Of a DNA stretch of 21,290 bases, positions 6,963 through 14,598 are shown in pieces. Numbering within the stretch: position 1 is the stretch's first letter; every line of letters begins with the position of its first letter. The notes beneath the pieces are model-generated. The model worked only from the letters and a program-made list of their open reading frames with translations. It did no database searches and was not told the origin of the DNA. The translations under genes were made by a program, and so were the position numbers. This DNA comes from a virus: IMG/VR virus record IMGVR_UViG_3300048828_000112, positions 1 through 21,290 of that record; one strand, given 5' to 3'.

Positions 6963-8885
6963 TTAAAATGTTGCTTGATTAATTGTATTATTTTGTAATT
7001 GTTGTGCATTAGTAACTGCTCCAGCTACTACAAATGCTTGTATTGGTGGTTGTGAACCTAATGCTCCAGCCACTTGATTAAATCCACTTTGCCCTACTAC
7101 GTTAAAACTTGGTGCTTGGCTTGGTGATGATGGAGCTGTTGAAGGAGATGTACCTCCTGTTGGCGAACCTCCAGCTTTTAAAGTTGATAAACCTTTTGCA
7201 GTTGCAGCAACAGATGCTGCAATACTAATTCCAGCACTTATTTTATTTGCGGTTATTTCTGCTGCACTCAAAGCTAATCCTCCAGGTATTGCAGCGTATT
7301 TTGCGATTGCTGCTGCATTTGCTGCTTGTGTATTTATTATGGTTTTAGCTACTCCAACTGCATTTTCTGCTATTAAAGCTGCTGCTTGTATTTTTTTATT
7401 ATCTCCAGCTAAATCTTTAACTAAACTAAGTCCAGATTCAATATTAGCAAATTGAGCATCTTGTATTGCTTTTTCTGCATCTGCTACTGTTTGAGCATCA
7501 TCAATTTTTTTTTGATTAAGAATTTCTGTTTCTGCATCAGCTTCTGTTTTTATTCTTAATTTTTCAGCTTCAATTTCCGCAAGTCGTGTTACTTCTTGTT
7601 GGTCTGCTTGTTGTTTAAATTCATTTAATGCTATTTCTGCATCTATCTTAGCTTGTGTTCCAGCATTAGCATCACTAACAATTCCTTGCAATCTTGTTGT
7701 TTGCATTTCACGTTCTTCTGCATCTATTTCTTTTTGTTTTTCTAATCTTTGTAAATTATCTTGTATTTGCTCTGCATTAAATCTTTTTTGTTCAATGGAT
7801 AAATTAGCTTCTGATTCAAGTTTAGATTTGGTCATTTCCATCTCCTCTTTGCTAAGTGCTAAATCATTTGCTTGTTGTTCACTTCTAAAACCAGCAACTT
7901 GTGCTCTAACTGCCACAAGTTCGTTTTCAGCTTCCATTACAGCTTTCTTAAATTCTATATTGTTTTTATCTTTTTGTAATTCTGCTTTTGCTGCTTTTAA
8001 AGAAATTTGTGCATTAGATAACATCGCTGCTTCTTGTTGTTCTAAAACAATCGCAAGTTCATCATTTGCTTTTTTTCTGTCTGCTATACTGTTTCGTTCA
8101 TCATCTCTTATTTGCCTTAATGATTCAGCTTGTAAATCGTATTTTTCAATTAAACCTTGATTTGCTACTGCTGCTAATTCAGCAGATTTTTGAAGTTCAA
8201 CATTTGCTGCTGCTTGTTTTACAGTTGATTTTGTATATTCAGTTAATGCTTCTACACCTTTTTTAACAGTTTTGCTAATTTTTTCAGTTGAATTATCAAC
8301 TCCAGTAGCAATATCAACTAATTCTTTTCCAGCTTCTTTAACTGCTTCTAATGCACCTTTAAAATCTCTTGCAAATAGTTTTTTCATTGCTAGCGCTAAA
8401 AAACCAAATGCTTCAATAGCTGATTTAACTCTTTCAATAATATTATCTTTTATAGCTGTTGCAAAAGTTTTTAATGATTCTAATGGGTCATCAAAAATTG
8501 ATTTAAAAAAACTTGTAACAGCTCCAATATTCTTAGATATGTAGGTAAAAAAATCATTAAATGCTATTGCTAAACTTTCAAAAGCTATATTAAAAATGTC
8601 TACAACTTTTTGATTCTGCTCAAATAGTTCTTTTAATTTACCTAATGCCAATGCTATTAAAGTAAATACACCAGCAGCTTTTGTTATTGATTTAATTCCA
8701 TTTCCTAAACCTTTTGCGCCTTTTTTAGCTGCTCCAAAACCTTTACCAAGTAATCCTAATTTTTTAGTTTCTTTGTTAGTGGTTTCTAAACCTTCATTAA
8801 CTTTTTCTACACCATCAGAAACTTTTTTTAAATCTTTCTCAGCTTTACCAGTTTTGGTAATTATTTCAAATATTTTAGTTATCAT
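6963..8885 (-). CDS. Tail tape-measure protein (640 aa)
   Basis: This long helical protein sets tail length and is threaded through the tail tube. Evidence: very high Ala/Lys/Glu content; a hydrophobic segment near residues 70-90 (AAGVFTLIALALGKLKELF); a second amphipathic hydrophobic region at 155-175 (AIEAFGFLALAMKKLF); a continuous coiled coil from about 215 to 480 rich in Gln and Glu; then an Ala-rich C-terminal stretch (AAALIAENAVGVAKTII, AAIAKYAAIPGGLALSAAEI) and a Gly/Pro/Ser-rich tail. At roughly 0.15 nm per residue it would predict a tail of up to about 95 nm, implying a siphovirus- or myovirus-like particle. It starts with an ATGA overlap with the 45-aa gene upstream. Confidence 0.8.
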   Translation of the reverse strand: MITKIFEIITKTGKAEKDLKKVSDGVEKVNEGLETTNKETKKLGLLGKGFGAAKKGAKGLGNGIKSITKAAGVFTLIALALGKLKELFEQNQKVVDIFNIAFESLAIAFNDFFTYISKNIGAVTSFFKSIFDDPLESLKTFATAIKDNIIERVKSAIEAFGFLALAMKKLFARDFKGALEAVKEAGKELVDIATGVDNSTEKISKTVKKGVEALTEYTKSTVKQAAANVELQKSAELAAVANQGLIEKYDLQAESLRQIRDDERNSIADRKKANDELAIVLEQQEAAMLSNAQISLKAAKAELQKDKNNIEFKKAVMEAENELVAVRAQVAGFRSEQQANDLALSKEEMEMTKSKLESEANLSIEQKRFNAEQIQDNLQRLEKQKEIDAEEREMQTTRLQGIVSDANAGTQAKIDAEIALNEFKQQADQQEVTRLAEIEAEKLRIKTEADAETEILNQKKIDDAQTVADAEKAIQDAQFANIESGLSLVKDLAGDNKKIQAAALIAENAVGVAKTIINTQAANAAAIAKYAAIPGGLALSAAEITANKISAGISIAASVAATAKGLSTLKAGGSPTGGTSPSTAPSSPSQAPSFNVVGQSGFNQVAGALGSQPPIQAFVVAGAVTNAQQLQNNTINQATF

Positions 8886-9019
8886 TTTTTTAATCTTAAA
8901 TAGTTAAATACATCTTTAAATGATTCTGGAGCTTTATTAATTCCTAATGCTATGTTTATATGCTTGTCATATAATTTATGCTCTTTACACAGTTCTAATG
9001 CTTCTAATATTGTTTTCAT
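8882..9019 (-). CDS. 45-aa small protein before the tape measure
   Basis: A short ORF that exactly fills the 133-nt gap between the 750-aa tail protein and the tape measure. It starts with ATG at 9019, in a TAATG overlap with the upstream stop, and its TGA overlaps the tape-measure ATG (ATGA), so all three are probably translationally coupled. The product (MKTILEALELCKEHKLYD then HINIALGINKAPESFKDV) is charged and mostly helical, with one Cys and no membrane segment. The double overlap is the main evidence that it is real. I do not recognise a family. A small tail-assembly or tape-measure chaperone-like role is possible purely from position. Confidence 0.7.
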   Translation of the reverse strand: MKTILEALELCKEHKLYDKHINIALGINKAPESFKDVFNYLRLKK

Positions 9020-11271
9020 TAATTTGGTTCGTTTAATAGTTCAAATGATGTTTCACCAGATTGTAGCTTAGTAGTCATTTTATTAATAGTATATGCTCTT
9101 GTTCCTATAATTATTAAATCATCTAAGGTTAACATTAAAAGCACTTTTAAAGGCAATACTGCTTCAAACTTAAATAACCTTGTCCTAGTGTTAAATACTC
9201 TAGTTATATAGTTTTGATAATACTTTTGAAATAAACTGTTATTTATACCAGCATAATCTGTTAGTGTATATGTGTTTATTTCACTACCAAAATTTAAATT
9301 ATGTGTTGGTGGTGTTGTAGAAGTTCCAAGTTCATTACATACACTAGGTACAAAATAACTTGTTAAAGATGCTCTTGTACCAGCTACAGGCAAACTCCCA
9401 TCAGCTGGTCTTGTAGTGTTTGCAACATAATTTATAGGTGTTGATGAAGAACCAACTGAAATACCGTAAAAAATTAATGGTGCGCTTATAGATGGTTGTA
9501 ATTCTTCATCTATTGATGTGCCTACTTGTATATCAGTCCTAGAGTTTGTTAAACCTACATTAAATAATCTTTCAAATAGCATTTGAGAAAATGGAAGTTT
9601 TATTTGATATATATTTTTTTTACTTACATCAACTCTATAATTTAATTCACCATATTTTTGATTATTTAATAATTCAAATCTTTGTGCTAAAATTGTTTCT
9701 GGGTCTTCATATTCAAAATCAACTTCACTAAAAGGAATAACATCAGCTACAGTATTTTTATCTGTTTTAACATATTCTGTTAAATCTTGCGTTTCGCCAC
9801 CAGCATAAAAATCATCTAAAGTTTTAACTATTATTTCGTTTTGAAAATTAGAAAAAACTGTTAAATTAAATTGTCTAAACAAGCCATTTAAAAAATCTTT
9901 TACTTTTAATTTAGGCATTTGTTCAAGTATGTTTATTTTACCCACAGCAGGACTTTGTAAAGTTACTGTTGGTGTAAATGTAGCTGTGAAATTATATACA
10001 ATATATTGTGGTGGTGTAAAAAAAGTTTCGGTATATTCAACACGCCTATTAATAGTAATTTCAGTTTCAAATTCAATAGCTTGTTCTGAAATTAATCTGC
10101 TTATAATATTGTTTAAACCTCTTGGATTTGCTGAAATATCAGTTATTGGTATTCCGTTTGGTCCACCTATAACAAGGGTTAAAGTTTGTGTACCACTTAC
10201 TGAATTTATTTGTGCTTTAGCTGAATAATTATCAGATGTTAATATTGATAAATTATAAGGAACACCAACATAAGCAGAAGTAGGTGTTATTGTAACTGAT
10301 ATTGTTGTTTCATCTAATGTTGATGGTTTTGTTGCTTCAAATACCCAGCTTCGCCAAGTAAAAATTCCAGTTGATTCTACAAAATAACCCCATGCAGAAC
10401 CAGTATTAGTTAATTCACTAACATCACCTGTACCATTATATGATTGGCCATCATTTAACCAAGTTCCAGCAATTACCATTTTGCCTTTATCCCTATGCAG
10501 CCAAAGATAAAGATTTGTAAATACATTAGAATCAAAAAATTCACCACTTTTAAAAGTTATTCCATACTGCTGTTCAATAGCTTTTAATATTAATTTTATT
10601 GTAATAGCTGGTTTTAAATCTTTTGTTAATACTCCTCTTTTGTTATGTTGTGTTGCAGCAGTACTTACATTATATGGATTGTCAAAATCTCCTAAAGAAT
10701 TAAAAACATATGAACCAGTATGTGTAATTAAAGGAAATATAATTGCATCGTTATAGGTAACACCATCCCTAGTAAAATTTAAACCATTTGTAAGACCTTC
10801 TTTTATGTTGTCATTTCCATTAGTTACTTCTTGAAAATCAAAATTACTTAGCCAAGCTAAATCACTTAATTGGTCTTCATTAATTTCGTTCTTAAAAGAA
10901 ACAGTATCACCAAAAAAAGTAACCTTATACATTGATGGTTTATTGTCTTTCATTACAACTTCATTAAGTTGTATTTTACCTTGCTTAAAATCAAAATGAT
11001 TTAGTTCTATTTTAGCAGTTGAAAAAACTTGACTATTAAAATTGTTTACATCTGGGTTAAACCAGTATTTAAAAATCTTATTATTTGTTTTAGATGCTGG
11101 CAAATTAAAAGTTTTACTATAATCAGTAAATAGTTTTTCAATGTCTTTTACATCTTGTATAACTTGAGTAATAGCAATTAGTTCTTCTTCCATTAAATCA
11201 ACTCTTACGAAATCCGCTTCTGTATTTGAATTAACTATTTGTGGAGATATGTATAAAATTACTTTTTGCAT
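9019..11271 (-). CDS. Large tail / baseplate-hub-like structural protein (750 aa)
   Basis: A long protein with mixed alpha/beta composition lying between another tail protein and the tape measure. The N-terminus has FVRVDLMEEELIAITQVIQD, KDIEKLFTDYSKTFNLPASK and TNNKIFKYWFNPD, up to about residue 70. That pattern ('DL.ede.v.lt.siqdi.diek.ftDfSrtF.vPAS..NnkiF.h.yn') I know from tail-region proteins of Bacteroidota phages. The centre is beta-rich with Thr/Asn/Ser-rich strands, possibly sugar-binding. The C-terminal 60 residues (LPLKVLLMLTLDDLIIIGTRAYTINKM) resemble baseplate or tail-hub endings. It abuts the 386-aa gene. I am confident it is a tail structural protein; hub versus tip is inference. 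Confidence 0.65.
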   Translation of the reverse strand: MQKVILYISPQIVNSNTEADFVRVDLMEEELIAITQVIQDVKDIEKLFTDYSKTFNLPASKTNNKIFKYWFNPDVNNFNSQVFSTAKIELNHFDFKQGKIQLNEVVMKDNKPSMYKVTFFGDTVSFKNEINEDQLSDLAWLSNFDFQEVTNGNDNIKEGLTNGLNFTRDGVTYNDAIIFPLITHTGSYVFNSLGDFDNPYNVSTAATQHNKRGVLTKDLKPAITIKLILKAIEQQYGITFKSGEFFDSNVFTNLYLWLHRDKGKMVIAGTWLNDGQSYNGTGDVSELTNTGSAWGYFVESTGIFTWRSWVFEATKPSTLDETTISVTITPTSAYVGVPYNLSILTSDNYSAKAQINSVSGTQTLTLVIGGPNGIPITDISANPRGLNNIISRLISEQAIEFETEITINRRVEYTETFFTPPQYIVYNFTATFTPTVTLQSPAVGKINILEQMPKLKVKDFLNGLFRQFNLTVFSNFQNEIIVKTLDDFYAGGETQDLTEYVKTDKNTVADVIPFSEVDFEYEDPETILAQRFELLNNQKYGELNYRVDVSKKNIYQIKLPFSQMLFERLFNVGLTNSRTDIQVGTSIDEELQPSISAPLIFYGISVGSSSTPINYVANTTRPADGSLPVAGTRASLTSYFVPSVCNELGTSTTPPTHNLNFGSEINTYTLTDYAGINNSLFQKYYQNYITRVFNTRTRLFKFEAVLPLKVLLMLTLDDLIIIGTRAYTINKMTTKLQSGETSFELLNEPN

Positions 11272-12432
11272 TTATCTAATATTATTAACTATGCTAAATG
11301 ATTTATCAAAACTCATTGTGTAATTAATTAGTTTATCATTTAATCCTGTTTTTTTAGTAAATGAGCTTTCTTTTAAATTAACTGGATATATAATGTTTTG
11401 ATTTCCAAAACCAGTTCCAGAATCCTCAACAAGCCATACATACTCACTAACCATTAATTCTTGAAAACTTGGATTCATTAATTCATTTACAAAACCAGTA
11501 TTTAAATTTATAGTTTCAGTTCCATTTGAATTAAATGTTTTCTTTACGTGGTCTGTTGTGCTATAAGTGTTAAAAGTATTGTTAACAGTACAATCTTCCT
11601 CTATTAATGAATAAGAAACTTTATTAGCATAAAAAATACTTGCGTTAAAATTTTCTCTTGTAGTATTTAAACTTTCTGTTGATTTTTTAAAAAAGAATAG
11701 ATTTTGTAAAGCACCCCATCTATTTGTAAAAACTATTTTAAAAGGAGAATATTTACATTCATCTATTAACTCAACTTTTATTGTTCTGATAGTTTCATCT
11801 CCATAATTAATTTCTATTTCATCAATTTGTTGTGATGCTGTATTAAAAGATAAATATTTAATTTTAAGTTTTGAATCGGTACTATCTGGTGTGTTTACAC
11901 TTGATATTGTTACTCCATTAAGTTTATATGTAACTGAATTTACATTTTCAACATTAACTGGCAAATAAAGTAAATCATTTTTATTATGTTGTATGTAATT
12001 TGATGTTATTAAAGCGTTTTGTTGTGTTGTATAATTAACGCCTTCCTTAAACGTATTGTAACCCTCTTGAGCTAAATAAACTGTTGATGTTGCTGCACCT
12101 ATAATAGCTCCTGTTGATGTTCTTGCAGATGTTTGAACAGTAACCCAAACAGATTGATTTTCTGCAGATACATTATATCCTGAAGTTGTATTGTTATTAA
12201 ATTTTTGTTCAATAAAATCATTTACAATTTCGCTAATATCAAATGAAACTGAGTTCTCTGCTCCTATTGGTTTTTTATTTAAAGTAAAACTTCCTAATGA
12301 TGTAGGGCAGCTAGTTTCACCAACAATGCCTTGTTTTATAGTTATTACTATTGAAAAATAACTTAATGTTGCATCTGTTTCTTCTGGTGTTCTTATAAAG
12401 TAAGGGCTTCTTGTTCTTATTATTGTACTCAT
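11272..12432 (-). CDS. Tail-associated structural protein (386 aa)
   Basis: The ORF begins MSTIIRTRSPYFIRTPEE and is dominated by predicted beta strands with many Asn, Thr and Ser residues. Repeated aromatic/hydrophobic alternation (YFSIVITIKQ, SVTYKLNGVTISS, IDEIEINYGDETI) suggests beta-sandwich domains. A conserved-looking central segment, CKYSPFKIVFTNRWGALQNLFFFKK, falls near residues 225-250; 'F.N+wGa.q.l.F.kk' patterns are familiar from hypothetical tail proteins next to the 750-aa type in Bacteroidota phages. It is coupled upstream by an ATGA overlap and abuts the 750-aa gene, so the two are likely to act together in the distal tail or baseplate. No enzymatic motif was seen. Confidence 0.6.
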   Translation of the reverse strand: MSTIIRTRSPYFIRTPEETDATLSYFSIVITIKQGIVGETSCPTSLGSFTLNKKPIGAENSVSFDISEIVNDFIEQKFNNNTTSGYNVSAENQSVWVTVQTSARTSTGAIIGAATSTVYLAQEGYNTFKEGVNYTTQQNALITSNYIQHNKNDLLYLPVNVENVNSVTYKLNGVTISSVNTPDSTDSKLKIKYLSFNTASQQIDEIEINYGDETIRTIKVELIDECKYSPFKIVFTNRWGALQNLFFFKKSTESLNTTRENFNASIFYANKVSYSLIEEDCTVNNTFNTYSTTDHVKKTFNSNGTETINLNTGFVNELMNPSFQELMVSEYVWLVEDSGTGFGNQNIIYPVNLKESSFTKKTGLNDKLINYTMSFDKSFSIVNNIR

Positions 12433-12920
12433 TCTATTTCTAAATTATCGTTTAAAAAACCATCTAACATATCATCTTCAAATAATGGTAATGCTTCTTC
12501 AAATGGTTTTGTGAAAAACATACTTGCTCTAATTCCTTTTCTAAATATACTGTTTGCTATTATAAAATTTAATGATTTTCTTTTAATGAATTTACCTTTA
12601 CTATCTCTTGGTGCTATTCCAGATTTAACACTCCACTTATCAAACACAGAACTTGGTGGTCTTTTATTAGTGTACTTAAATGGACTTGCTGAACTTTCTG
12701 GATATGTAGATTTAGAACCTTTTACTCCTTTATCTAAAAATTCTCCATACTTTTCACTAAGAAAAGAAACCTTATTATCTTTTATTGTATATTCAATACT
12801 TTTGGATAATGCACCAGATTTATTGTGTGAACCATACTTGCCACCTTTTTCAAGATTTTCTCTTGATTTTTTAACAACAAACTTTGCATATTTTTCTAAT
12901 GCTTTTCTAAATTCACTCAT
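12429..12920 (-). CDS. Neck / tail-completion protein, HK97 gp10-like (163 aa)
   Basis: A small basic protein with the hallmarks of HK97 gp10-type proteins, which sit at the head-tail joining region or tail end: an N-terminal helix (FRKALEKYAKFVVKKSREN), a central strand/loop segment with GALSKSIEY and KYGEFLDKGVKG near residues 58-70, and an extended basic loop around 85-120. The 'YGEFLDKGVKGS' segment corresponds to the 'YA.fvE.Gtk' region of the family. Near the C-terminus FIIANSIFRKGIRASMFFTKPFEEA fits the family's final helix. It begins with a TAATG overlap with the 151-aa gene and ends in an ATGA overlap with the 386-aa gene. The call is from motif order and context. Confidence 0.6.
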   Translation of the reverse strand: MSEFRKALEKYAKFVVKKSRENLEKGGKYGSHNKSGALSKSIEYTIKDNKVSFLSEKYGEFLDKGVKGSKSTYPESSASPFKYTNKRPPSSVFDKWSVKSGIAPRDSKGKFIKRKSLNFIIANSIFRKGIRASMFFTKPFEEALPLFEDDMLDGFLNDNLEIE

Positions 12921-13375
12921 TAGCAGTAAGTCATTTCATCTTTAGTACCAGCATCAAAAGTAACCGCCCAGCCGCAAAGCATATTGTCGAATCTTTCTGT
13001 AAATGGTTCGCAACTTGCTGTATTAATTAATTCAAATTTATCTCTATATAAATCACTCTTTTGCAATACCCTCATAACTCTTGTAGCTAATGCTAACTGA
13101 GTGTTTAATATATCTTGTCTATTGTCATTACCCCTATATAAATCTGTAACTTGTTCGTTACTAATATCCACTAAGTCCATAAAAAATATAGTCATATTAA
13201 AAGTTACATAGTTGTTATTAATTGTAGCATTATTTATCATTACGTGTGATAATGGAAATAAACTTTGTTTTTTTAAATCTATATCTGCTATATCTCCAAA
13301 TGTAATTTCGTGGTTAAAAGGTTCTGCTGTAACAACTTCTTTTATTTTATCTATTATATTATAAAAACTATTCAT
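12920..13375 (-). CDS. Conserved tail-completion / minor tail protein (151 aa)
   Basis: The sequence has FGDIADIDLKKQSLFPLSHV near residues 26-45, VTFNMTIFFMDLVDIS near 57-72, then RGNDNRQDILNTQLALATRV near 81-100 and ASCEPFTERFDNMLCGWAVTF near 119-139. A protein with 'gDifdiDl.Kqt.FPl.Hi', 'dIvDiS', 'NTQLav..r' and 'SCEPFtdRF.N.laGW' is common in Bacteroidota phage tail modules. By size and place next to the gp10-like gene it may act as a tail terminator or joining protein. It is coupled to its neighbours by ATGA (upstream) and TAATG (downstream) overlaps. The precise function is not established from sequence. Confidence 0.6.
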   Translation of the reverse strand: MNSFYNIIDKIKEVVTAEPFNHEITFGDIADIDLKKQSLFPLSHVMINNATINNNYVTFNMTIFFMDLVDISNEQVTDLYRGNDNRQDILNTQLALATRVMRVLQKSDLYRDKFELINTASCEPFTERFDNMLCGWAVTFDAGTKDEMTYC

Positions 13376-13638
13376 ATTGCTTTCATATAAGTTGGTGTAT
13401 GTTCTCCTAAATCTTGTTCAACAAATTCTTCTAAATTATCTATTGCATAATCAAAATCTAAATTTTCTTTTTGTATTAATATATCTAAACAAATCCAGTA
13501 GTCATATATAGCTTTTATTGGCTTTCTTACTGTAACACCTAAAAATGCTTCTTCAAATCCATCTACCAGAATTATATGATTATTTTCATTTAATAAATCA
13601 CGTTCTGTAAGTTCTTCTAGTATATCATCTTTTGTCAT
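13372..13638 (-). CDS. Widespread small phage protein of unknown function (88 aa)
   Basis: An acidic 88-residue protein with VDGFEEAFLGVTVRKP near residues 25-40, AIYDYWICLDILIQKENLDF near 43-62 and LEEFVEQDLGEHTPTYM near 68-84. The combination 'GFdeAfiG', 'avYDyekCieiLi..dgm.yeeA.e..e.nv....GE.TP.f' occurs in small proteins of many unrelated phages and marine viruses, with no function that I know of. Its ATG overlaps the stop of the -1 frame product of the preceding gene (ATGA), and its own stop overlaps the next start. That places it in the same translation-coupled chain. Confidence 0.7.
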   Translation of the reverse strand: MTKDDILEELTERDLLNENNHIILVDGFEEAFLGVTVRKPIKAIYDYWICLDILIQKENLDFDYAIDNLEEFVEQDLGEHTPTYMKAI

Positions 13639-13899
13639 CTTCTATTTGCTTTTAATATATGTTGTTCTAATTGGTATTTATCTTTTTCAAAGGCCAAGTG
13701 CATTAAACAGGTATGGAGTTTTGTTTTGGTGATTTCATCGTATTTGAGAATGTTTCCATTAGTGAGGCCATAGATGGATTGATACCAACCCCATTTTGAA
13801 GAGAATCCCGCAGATGCTGTGGTAGCTCTACCTCCTGCTGAGTCGCTAAATAATTCAGTATATGATTCTGTAATTCGTTCCTTAAATTGTAAAAAAAAA
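13635..13899 (-). CDS. Frame -1 extension giving a 246-aa frameshift product
   Basis: From the T9 run downwards the -1 frame is open for 85 codons and ends in a TGA that overlaps the ATG of the 88-aa gene, filling the gap after the 223-aa stop. It reads like a real protein: LQFKERITESYTELFSDSAG, a Gly/Ala/Thr linker, then SSKWGWYQSIYGL, LKYDEITKTKLHTCLMHLAF and EKDKYQLEQHIL. The WGWY..IY.L....k.dEi.k...h.cL.yL.fEK pattern resembles second domains of frameshifted tail-assembly chaperones. The frame is closed just upstream by a TAA at 13947-13949, so ribosomes must enter it between 13946 and the conserved part; the slippery run lies exactly there. No ATG is available before the WGWY domain. A homopolymer sequencing error is the main alternative. 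Confidence 0.7.
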
Positions 13900-14374
13900 C
13901 AAGCGAACCAAAAACTATATCTAATGTTGTGTTTGTCATATCGTATTTATCAGAGCTTTCATAATCCTCAACTAAATACTTTTCTTTTTTACTAAATGTA
14001 ATTGGTCTAAATAAAACACCTATTGCTTTGTGCATTAATTCCCAATCTGCAAGGTATGTATCTAAATCAACATATTCCCCAAAAGTCATATCATCCAGTT
14101 TAGGTATGAATCCAAACTCTTTATTATCTAAAGTAAATCTATTAATGAATTTAGGTTCTTGTTGAAATAGTTTTGTAATGTCTTCACATATTTGGTTTAT
14201 GTCAGTAGCTTTAATTTGTAAAACACTTTTAAGTGGTATATTACAAAAAATCTCAATCATCTTTTGCTGCAAGAAATTATCCATTTCTTTACCATCTGAT
14301 ATTTTTAGCCACTTTTGGTATTGCTTTAAAGTAACTTCATTTAATGCTTCTGGAATATTAATTGTGATATTCAT
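13703..14374 (-). CDS. Tail-assembly chaperone-like protein, short (zero-frame) product (223 aa)
   Basis: First gene of the tail module, starting at the ATG at 14374 immediately after the promoter-like element. It begins MNITINIPEALNEVTLKQYQ and contains FGFIPKLDDMTFGEYVDLDT near residues 87-106, typical of Bacteroidota-phage proteins that read 'mtlgEyidld'. The zero frame continues past the T9 run at codons 159-162 with FYNLRNELQNHILNYLATQQ and ends with NGVGINPSMASLMETFSN, which also looks like conserved protein, so both frames of the overlap appear to be coding. Two products from one start, sharing 161 residues, is the arrangement of lambda gpG/gpGT-type tail chaperones. Unlike those, it is about 4.8 kb from the tape-measure gene. 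Confidence 0.65.
   Translation of the reverse strand: MNITINIPEALNEVTLKQYQKWLKISDGKEMDNFLQQKMIEIFCNIPLKSVLQIKATDINQICEDITKLFQQEPKFINRFTLDNKEFGFIPKLDDMTFGEYVDLDTYLADWELMHKAIGVLFRPITFSKKEKYLVEDYESSDKYDMTNTTLDIVFGSLVFFYNLRNELQNHILNYLATQQEVELPQHLRDSLQNGVGINPSMASLMETFSNTMKSPKQNSIPV
13891..13900 (-). promoter_or_regulatory. Slippery site for -1 frameshifting (T TTT TTT within T9)
   Basis: On the minus strand, zero-frame codons 159-162 are GTT TTT TTT TAC. They contain the heptamer T TTT TTT, which allows both ribosomal tRNAs to re-pair after a -1 slip, giving TTA CAA and the 85-codon extension. The nine-T run could also promote transcriptional slippage. I could not evaluate a downstream stimulatory structure. 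Confidence 0.65.
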
Positions 14375-14408
14375 ATACTATAAACGGTTTAATTAGTGAA
14401 TCGTTATA
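14373..14408 (-). promoter_or_regulatory. Putative phage late promoter, copy 1 (upstream of tail module)
   Basis: Minus strand: TATAAC (14403-14408), 10 nt, TTAAACCGTTTATA (14379-14392), then GTATAT running into the ATG at 14374. With TTTATA as the -10 box and TATAAC as an upstream box the spacer is 18 nt, and the transcript would start at or next to the ATG, that is, leaderless. It overlaps no other gene and lies directly after two terminators, as expected of a module promoter. TATATTTG at 14411-14418 matches the Bacteroidota -7 consensus TAnnTTTG and is an alternative host-type promoter. Confidence 0.55.
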
Positions 14409-14417
14409 TACAAATAT

Positions 14418-14459
14418 AAAAAAAAGTAGGTAACGCTCTTTTGCCGACTACCTACTTTT
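14418..14459 (-). terminator. Second of two tandem terminators after the terminase genes
   Basis: An 11-bp perfect stem AAAAGTAGGTA/TACCTACTTTT (14422-14432 and 14449-14459) with a 16-nt loop, followed on the minus strand by a T run continuing to 14418 (eight T in all). It is a strong intrinsic terminator. Because A and T flank the stem on both sides it might also stop transcripts coming from the other strand. Confidence 0.85.
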
Positions 14460-14518
14460 ACCCAAAACATATACTTAGTGCGTAAATTTTTATACATTAA
14501 GTTTATAATCAAATATAA

Positions 14519-14548
14519 TAAAAAAAAGCTACCTTTTACAGTAGCTCT
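14519..14548 (-). terminator. First of two tandem terminators after the terminase genes
   Basis: On the minus strand AGCTAC, an 8-nt loop, GTAGCT (14527-14546) and then seven T residues (14521-14527, the last pairing in the stem). It lies about 100 nt after the large-terminase stop. The whole 274-nt gap 14375-14648 contains only these two terminators, a repeat (14599-14642) and promoter-like motifs; I find no convincing gene in it. Confidence 0.8.
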
Positions 14549-14598
14549 TAAATTTCTGAGGACTTACGCTAACATACATCGGCTGCCTCTTATATATC

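Noticed and set aside
6953-7009. Upstream ATG that would lengthen the protease by 19 residues
   Set aside because: It lies inside the tape-measure gene; the extra residues are unlike the rest, and the ATG at 6952 has a typical A-rich leader.
14411-14418. TATATTTG as a standard host promoter -7 box for the tail module
   Set aside because: It matches TAnnTTTG, but no TTG at the -33 distance is visible, and the sequence is a common by-product of A/T-rich DNA. Kept only as an alternative to the shared element.
14393-14497. 34-codon ATG frame in the gap after the terminase (begins MYKNLRTKYMFW)
   Set aside because: It runs through the second terminator stem and its T run and into the promoter-like element. 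The protein reading is a by-product of those elements.
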